The translations under genes were made by a program, and so were the position numbers. A DNA stretch of 64,000 nt from Candidatus Paracaedibacteraceae bacterium (GTDB taxonomy: Bacteria; Pseudomonadota; Alphaproteobacteria; Paracaedibacterales; Paracaedibacteraceae): NCBI GenBank assembly GCA_019636035.1, contig JAHBYI010000003.1, positions 185,794 through 249,793 on the forward strand, given 5' to 3'. This document shows, one piece after another, positions 59,905 through 64,000 of this stretch. The notes under the pieces were generated by a model that saw only the letters and a list, made by a program, of their open reading frames with translations, made no database searches and was not told the origin of the DNA. The number at the start of each line of letters is the position of its first letter. Positions within the stretch are counted from its first letter, which is position 1.

Positions 59905-60612
59905 ATGGTATTCCCATATAAACTTATCGATTTAACCTATACACTAAAGAGTGATATCCCCACTTGGAATGGCCGTTGTGGATTTAATCATGATCTACAC
60001 ATAGACTATTCTGACTGCCCTGGTGATGATAAGTTTCGTGTAATGAAACTAAGCATGCACGCAGGAATTGGCACCCATATGGACGCACCGAGCCACTGCA
60101 TATCTGGCGGCCGGTGTATTCACGATTTTAATGTTAATAATTTGGTTTTTCCTTGTGTCGTGATTGATGTGTCTGATAAATGCCATGAACGGTATAGCCT
60201 AAGCGTACAAGACGTGTTGGATTTTGAGGGTAAGCATGGCCTTATAGCCCAAGGCTCCTGTGTGATGGTCAAAACAGGCTGGAGCAAATTCTGGGGTAAT
60301 CCATCACAATATCACAACAATTATGTCTTTCCATCGGTATCTGAAGATGCTGCACAGTTATTAATAGAACGAGGCGTTGAGGCTTTGGGAATTGATACCC
60401 TATCATCTGATCGTCCGGAAGATGGATTTAAAGTACATAAAATTTTCTTAGGCACAGGTAAAATCCTGATCGAGAATGTCGCGAATTTAGATAGCATGCC
60501 TCCATTAGGCAGCTTTGTCATGGCACTTCCCATGAAAATACAGGACGGAACAGAAGCCCCTGTACGGTTAGTTGGGATGGTTAGGGGGGATTGGAATAAG
60601 GGTGTTAATTAA
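59905..60612 (+). CDS. Cyclase-family metal-dependent hydrolase (kynurenine formamidase-like)
   Basis: 235 residues. The family metal-binding motif appears as HAGIGTHMDAPSH (about 53-65), followed by GGRCIHDF. Another conserved part is VEALGIDTLSSDRPEDGFKVHKIFL (in two parts, about 157-181), and the C-terminal LPPLGS-like sequence is SMPPLGSFVMALPMKIQDG. Members include arylformamidase and isatin hydrolase; the substrate here is not known. The gene overlaps the next by 11 bp. Confidence 0.85.
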   Translation: MVFPYKLIDLTYTLKSDIPTWNGRCGFNHDLHIDYSDCPGDDKFRVMKLSMHAGIGTHMDAPSHCISGGRCIHDFNVNNLVFPCVVIDVSDKCHERYSLSVQDVLDFEGKHGLIAQGSCVMVKTGWSKFWGNPSQYHNNYVFPSVSEDAAQLLIERGVEALGIDTLSSDRPEDGFKVHKIFLGTGKILIENVANLDSMPPLGSFVMALPMKIQDGTEAPVRLVGMVRGDWNKGVN

Positions 60613-61288
60613 ATTTATAATTTTCTTAACCATCAATTCATTTATTGATGCTGTAGAAATAAAAACAATGAATATGTTTGATACAAACAGAAGTAGAGAT
60701 ATTCCTGTTGTTACTTATACGGATGAAAAAACAAATAAAAAATCTGTTGTAATTATAAATCATGGCTATGGTGCCAAAAATACTGAATATTCTTTTATCG
60801 CCAATATACTTGCTGAACACGGATATTTTGTAGTGAGCATCCAGCACGACCTTGAAACAGATAAACCACTTCCTATCAAAGGAAATTTATTCGAAACGAG
60901 AAAACCTCTTTGGGAACGAGGTGTAGAAAATATCTCCTTCGTGATTGAAAAACTCAAAAAGACTAAGCCTGAGTTAGAGTTTAACAAGATAATTTTAATA
61001 GGTCATTCTAACGGTGGCGATATTTCTATGATGTTTGCTACAGTTTATCCTAAAATGGTTTCAAAGATTATTTCACTCGACAGCAGAAGGCACCCTTTTC
61101 CAAGGAATCTTAATATAGAGATTTTACGCTTTGGTGCTTCAGATGATGAGCCAGATGCAGGCGTTGTTCCTGAAGATACACAAGTAACTTACATCAAAGA
61201 TGCCAAGCATATTGATTTATGCGATAGAGGAAGCAGTTACATAAAGAGCGAATTACAAAAATCAATTATTCAATTTCTAAATAAGTAA
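60602..61288 (+). CDS. Exported alpha/beta hydrolase
   Basis: About 228 residues from a GTG at 60602 inside the last codons of the cyclase gene. A short signal peptide (LIKFIIFLTINSFIDA) is visible. The fold shows HGYGAKNTEYS (oxyanion region), nucleophile elbow GHSNGG (Ser about 131 from this start), a candidate Asp in FGASDDEPDAG and a His in DAKHIDLC. The catalytic triad therefore looks complete. The longer reading from ATG 60572 would destroy the signal peptide. GC content is clearly lower than in the upstream gene, suggesting a different origin. Confidence 0.8.
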   Translation: MLIKFIIFLTINSFIDAVEIKTMNMFDTNRSRDIPVVTYTDEKTNKKSVVIINHGYGAKNTEYSFIANILAEHGYFVVSIQHDLETDKPLPIKGNLFETRKPLWERGVENISFVIEKLKKTKPELEFNKIILIGHSNGGDISMMFATVYPKMVSKIISLDSRRHPFPRNLNIEILRFGASDDEPDAGVVPEDTQVTYIKDAKHIDLCDRGSSYIKSELQKSIIQFLNK

Positions 61289-61299
61289 AAAAACATTAA

Positions 61300-61452
61300 T
61301 ATGCAGAAAATAAGGGTACTCATGCTCAGTATGATTGGTATAGACAAAATAGTCGCCCCCTTAATATGCCAATAATGCTCAATGAAAAAGACTTAATTCA
61401 TTATATACAGTCTTTTCATAGTGGCTTGGATTTAAAAATAGAGAAAATATGA
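61300..61452 (+). pseudogene. Remnant of an unknown gene
   Basis: An open frame without a start codon reads YAENKGTHAQYDWYRQNSRP, then continues LNMPIMLNEKDLIHYIQSF and ends GLDLKIEKI, with natural amino-acid composition. It fills the gap between the hydrolase and Nudix genes. It could be the 3' end of a lost gene. An internal ATG at 61366 would give a 28-residue peptide. Confidence 0.3.
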
Positions 61453-61456
61453 CACT

Positions 61457-62017
61457 ATGATAACCAACAACAGCATCCAAAAACACATTCACCAATTAAT
61501 TAAGGCTATTCCTGCCTATGATAAACTTGAAGAATTACATATAAGAGAGACAAGCCTCTGGATTAAAAGAGGCTCCCCCCTATTTCGGTTACAAAAACCC
61601 GATATTCCCAGCAAGCATTTAGTATCTTATTTCGTGGTTCTGGATGAAAATCAACAAAGAATATTACTTGTTGATCATAAAAAAGCACTTCTTTGGTTGC
61701 CTAGTGGGGGGCACGTAGAAGTCGATGAAGATCCAAAAACTACTGTAGAACGGGAGTGTTTGGAAGAATTAGGGATACAAGCAGATTTTAGATTTTCCAA
61801 TCCCTTCTTTTTAACGTCAACAATAACCGTTGGGATCACAGCCGGCCATACTGATGTTAGTTTATGGTATGTGTTAAAAGGAGACAGCCGTGAGACTTAT
61901 GAATATGATACAGAAGAATTCAACGAAGTTCGCTGGTTTGGTTTCGATGAAATCCCTTATGAAAAATCAGACCCCCATATGAAACGATTTATAGAAAAAT
62001 TGAAAGCCAGACTATGA
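61457..62017 (+). CDS. Nudix hydrolase
   Basis: 186 residues. The Nudix box GGHVEVDEDPKTTVERECLE followed by ELGI (about 91-114) has the G-x5-E-x7-RE-U-x-EE-x-GU pattern intact, with all metal-binding Glu residues. A helical N-terminal segment of about 50 residues precedes the domain, as in some 8-oxo-dGTP or nucleotide-sugar hydrolases. The substrate is unknown. Its stop overlaps the start of the histidine-phosphatase gene (ATGA), so the two are co-translated and may act on successive phosphorylated intermediates. Confidence 0.92.
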   Translation: MITNNSIQKHIHQLIKAIPAYDKLEELHIRETSLWIKRGSPLFRLQKPDIPSKHLVSYFVVLDENQQRILLVDHKKALLWLPSGGHVEVDEDPKTTVERECLEELGIQADFRFSNPFFLTSTITVGITAGHTDVSLWYVLKGDSRETYEYDTEEFNEVRWFGFDEIPYEKSDPHMKRFIEKLKARL

Positions 62018-62610
62018 CCCAATTTCCACTATCCTCCTTCTATTTCCTGCGACATGGTGAAACAGATTGGAACAAAAAGGGCATTTATATGGGAAGTCAA
62101 GATATCCCCTTAAATGACCAAGGTCTTGCACAGGCATTAAGTGCAGGAAAATTACTAAAGAACGAACCTATCAATACGATTGTTACCTCCCCTTTACTCA
62201 GAGCGCGCAAAACAGCTGATATCATCACCCGGTACCTAAAGGTTCCTGTCATAGAAATGCCGGAATTACAGGAAGCCTGTTGGGGTGAAAACGAAGGGAA
62301 ACAAAAAGAAAACGGTTTATGGATCGATGCTTGGCACAAGGGGCATACGATCAAGGATGCTGAACAATACTCAGATTTTGCAATAAGGGTAAAACGAGGA
62401 TTAGAAAAAACCCTGGCACACAAGGAGCCTGTTTTGATCATCTCGCACGGTGGCGTTTATTGGGCTATTCAAGAAATTTTGGGCATTCCAATGATTGATC
62501 TTGGTAATTGCGATCCTGTTTTTCATCACCCCCCACAACAACTAAATCATCCATGGAACGCTTATCCCCTACCTGAAAGAAATGATTTGATCGGACAATG
62601 CCGGACTTAA
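62014..62610 (+). CDS. Histidine phosphatase-family protein
   Basis: 198 residues of the phosphoglycerate mutase-like superfamily. The catalytic motif is YFLRHGETDWNKKG (about 10-23, phospho-His at 13), followed by TSPLLRARKTADII, an ELQEACWGENEG acidic loop (Glu donor) and the second catalytic His in VLIISHGGVYWAIQ (about 141-154). It resembles broad-specificity phosphatases or alpha-ribazole phosphatase rather than glycolytic PGM. It overlaps the Nudix gene by 4 bp. Confidence 0.9.
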   Translation: MTQFPLSSFYFLRHGETDWNKKGIYMGSQDIPLNDQGLAQALSAGKLLKNEPINTIVTSPLLRARKTADIITRYLKVPVIEMPELQEACWGENEGKQKENGLWIDAWHKGHTIKDAEQYSDFAIRVKRGLEKTLAHKEPVLIISHGGVYWAIQEILGIPMIDLGNCDPVFHHPPQQLNHPWNAYPLPERNDLIGQCRT

Positions 62611-63094
62611 CGGGATCAGGGATCAAGGCAGTTCACGCAGAATCTTAATTGATATAGCAAAAAAATTGGCTGCGAAGAATCCAAGCAGAGTCATGCTTCC
62701 TCTCTCTGGAAACTTTCACGGTTGAAAGGGCTTAGCTTTTGACGAGATGGAACTATAATGATGTGTCTACAGAATTCCGAACGCTAACGAGACCTGAATT
62801 ATCGTGGTATTGAGTATATAAAATAAAATCAGCGAAGGAAAAAACGTCTAACTCTTTCAATGCATAACAGACCCTATACTTGAAAGTATGTACTAAAAAT
62901 ATCCTGATTTAATAGATCGTGTTTGACATATGCAAAAAATATCCCAAATTGAAAAAGCTGCTCAAGGCGATTTCAAAGTAGATGGATTGTCACAAAAAGT
63001 ATTAGAGACTAGAACAGGAGTAGCTCAACTAGAAATCAGTTGATATATAAAATAATGCCCCTATATGTTTAAATGCAATAATGGAGGATGTGCC
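62611..63094. other. Intergenic stretch, no confident gene
   Basis: About 480 bp of AT-rich sequence. One 37-codon frame (62930-63043: MQKISQIEKAAQGDFKVDGL and onward, ending AQLEIS) has plausible composition but no clear ribosome-binding site. Another fragment at the left (ending in SRVMLPLSGNFHG near 62727) looks like a protein tail without a start. These may be decayed genes. Nothing else is supported. Confidence 0.4.
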
Positions 63095-63409
63095 ATGAAA
63101 ACAGTTATATTCTTGTCAGGTTTTATAAGTAATTTAGCATATGCGGATGTATATGTTGAAGGATACACAAAAAATGATGGTACGATTGTATCACCACATT
63201 ACAGGTCAAATCCAGACGATAGAGTTGATAATAATTACTCGTATAAGGGAAACATAAACCCTTATACAGGAAATGTAGGAACAAAAAATACGGAGTCACA
63301 TTATATTAGGTTTTCTGGCAATATACATAATAACTCTAACAATAGTTCTCTAAATCCAAAACCTACTCCTCTTGGCGGATACCCCGACAAGTTAGGTGGA
63401 GGATCATAA
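63095..63409 (+). CDS. Small exported protein, GYTKNDGT-type
   Basis: 104 residues from ATG 63095, eight bases after GGAGG; the longer frame from 63065 is not preferred. A signal peptide (MKTVIFLSGFISNLAYA) is followed by VYVEGYTKNDGTIVSPHYRS, then NPDDRVDNNYSYKGNINPYTG, and a Gly/Asn/Ser-rich tail. This 'GYxRkDGTyVxPHyRSxPDxxxxDNYSxxGNxNPYTG' pattern is known from many small bacterial and phage-associated proteins of unknown function. Coding sequence is very AT-rich compared with the rest of the window. Confidence 0.75.
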   Translation: MKTVIFLSGFISNLAYADVYVEGYTKNDGTIVSPHYRSNPDDRVDNNYSYKGNINPYTGNVGTKNTESHYIRFSGNIHNNSNNSSLNPKPTPLGGYPDKLGGGS

Positions 63410-63479
63410 AGACCTGAAATATTTTTAAAAGTTAGGTATGTTCATGAATAGCACATATAGTAGACGGAGGAGGATTATG

Positions 63480-63881
63480 ATGAATAAAACCTGTATATTA
63501 TTAGCGTTTTTTCTACAAGCACTTCCTATAAATGCAAAAAATCAGCAAACAATACCATTTATTCACCAATCAGTAATACCGCCTCCCCCTAATATACAAT
63601 CTTTCATGAATTTAAATCCTTATAAGATGCAAAGTAGCATCTCTCAATCAGAAAAAAATACAACATTAGAAGAAATAACAAACATACCTATAGATAAACT
63701 AAAAGAAATTATAAAGTTATTCAGAACAGAAATGTGTAAAATTAATCAAAATGGTTCTTTTAAATTAGCATTATCTATAGATGCTAGCGGAAAGATTATT
63801 GGAATAGGTATATCAGCAACGAGTGGATTAGAAGTAAATATAAACTGTAATGATCAAAATCACAAAGCACTAACAGAATAG
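63480..63881 (+). CDS. Hypothetical exported protein
   Basis: About 133 residues from the second of two adjacent ATGs (63477 and 63480), after a strong GGAGGAGG. A signal peptide (MNKTCILLAFFLQALPINA) is followed by a Pro/Gln-rich segment. The C-terminal domain (INQNGSFKLALSIDASGKII, then GIGISATSGLEVNINC) faintly resembles a TonB C-terminal-type fold, but this is only a weak impression. AT content is very high. It follows the other small exported gene by about 70 bp. The last 119 bp of the window hold a weak hairpin (63935-63959) and no supported gene. Confidence 0.6.
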   Translation: MNKTCILLAFFLQALPINAKNQQTIPFIHQSVIPPPPNIQSFMNLNPYKMQSSISQSEKNTTLEEITNIPIDKLKEIIKLFRTEMCKINQNGSFKLALSIDASGKIIGIGISATSGLEVNINCNDQNHKALTE

Positions 63882-64000
63882 TTTTGTATGACTCTTTAAC
63901 AAAAACAAAGGGGATATGTTAAAATGGAAAATAACCCTCTTGATTATGTACCGAGAGGGCATTAAGAATTTTTTTTGGTGATGACGAACAATTGTTTTGA

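Noticed and set aside
63924..63965. 13-codon frame MENNPLDYVPRGH and a CCCTCT/AGAGGG hairpin near the right edge
   Set aside because: Too short to support as a gene; the T run is separated from the hairpin by about ten bases, so a terminator is not convincing either.
1..64000. CRISPR arrays, insertion sequences, prophage, rRNA operons
   Set aside because: No regularly spaced short repeats, transposase, integrase or rRNA sequence was recognised. The only long repeats are the adhesin domains, which are in frame and coding.

Overview
The window is about 64 kb of an alphaproteobacterial chromosome of moderate GC content. The housekeeping genes (rplU-rpmA, gltX, lptFGD, gatCAB, aspS, dnaB, lepB, murD, bamB-der, ftsB, ihfA) are typical of Alphaproteobacteria. 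There are flagellar genes with a sigma-54 promoter, CtrA-type boxes and polyhydroxybutyrate enzymes. There is also a set of exported or eukaryote-like proteins: an F-box protein, two patatins, a papain-like protease, a lanthionine-synthetase/OspF-like lyase domain and an exported NadD-like nucleotidylyltransferase. Together these suggest an amoeba- or protist-associated lineage, perhaps Holosporales or a relative. That placement is inference; there is no rRNA gene in the window to test it.

Layout. 1-533: end of a flagellar export operon (fliQ, partial fliR). 575-2933: rplU-rpmA and gltX. 2930-7377: a patatin followed by a soluble histidine kinase and a REC-PAS-GGDEF-EAL regulator, probably one unit. 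7481-11956: a PAP2-like phosphatase, a small Lys/His/Met-rich exported protein, thioredoxin, a glycosyltransferase-like gene and a large exported patatin that overlaps it tail to tail. 12071-18796: outer-membrane biogenesis (surA-rsmA divergent from lptF-lptG-lptD). 18800-22849: xthA and gatCAB. 23102-26108: papain-like protease and aspS. 26155-30344: fliS-fliD-flagellin behind a sigma-54 promoter. 30555-39387: MscS-type channel with a cyclic-nucleotide domain, lepB-dnaB, a 937-residue exported repeat protein, murD, a lytic transglycosylase. 39437-46219: 3-hydroxybutyrate dehydrogenase, a 1956-residue repeat adhesin and tRNA-Arg(CCG). 46324-52561: rlmB, hipBA, ftsB, ihfA, a 17-kDa-antigen-like lipoprotein, bamB, der. 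52653-59438: F-box protein, phbB, LysE-type exporter, lyase-domain protein, ABC exporter, exported NadD-like protein. 59595-64000: an AT-richer accessory stretch with gene remnants, a cyclase-family enzyme, an alpha/beta hydrolase, Nudix and histidine-phosphatase genes and small exported proteins.

The strongest pattern not explained by gene calling is a set of six perfect TTAA-N7-TTAAC sequences, the CtrA box, all upstream of genes. Five end 43-57 bp before the start codon. Those genes encode the first patatin, the small Lys/His/Met-rich protein, the papain-like protease, the 937-residue repeat protein and the lytic transglycosylase; four of the five products carry signal peptides. Two one-mismatch copies sit at the same distance before the second patatin and the 17-kDa-like lipoprotein. 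This points to a cell-cycle regulator driving a regulon of exported proteins, several of which are plausible host-interaction factors. The most novel single protein is the exported lyase-domain protein at 55412-56578.
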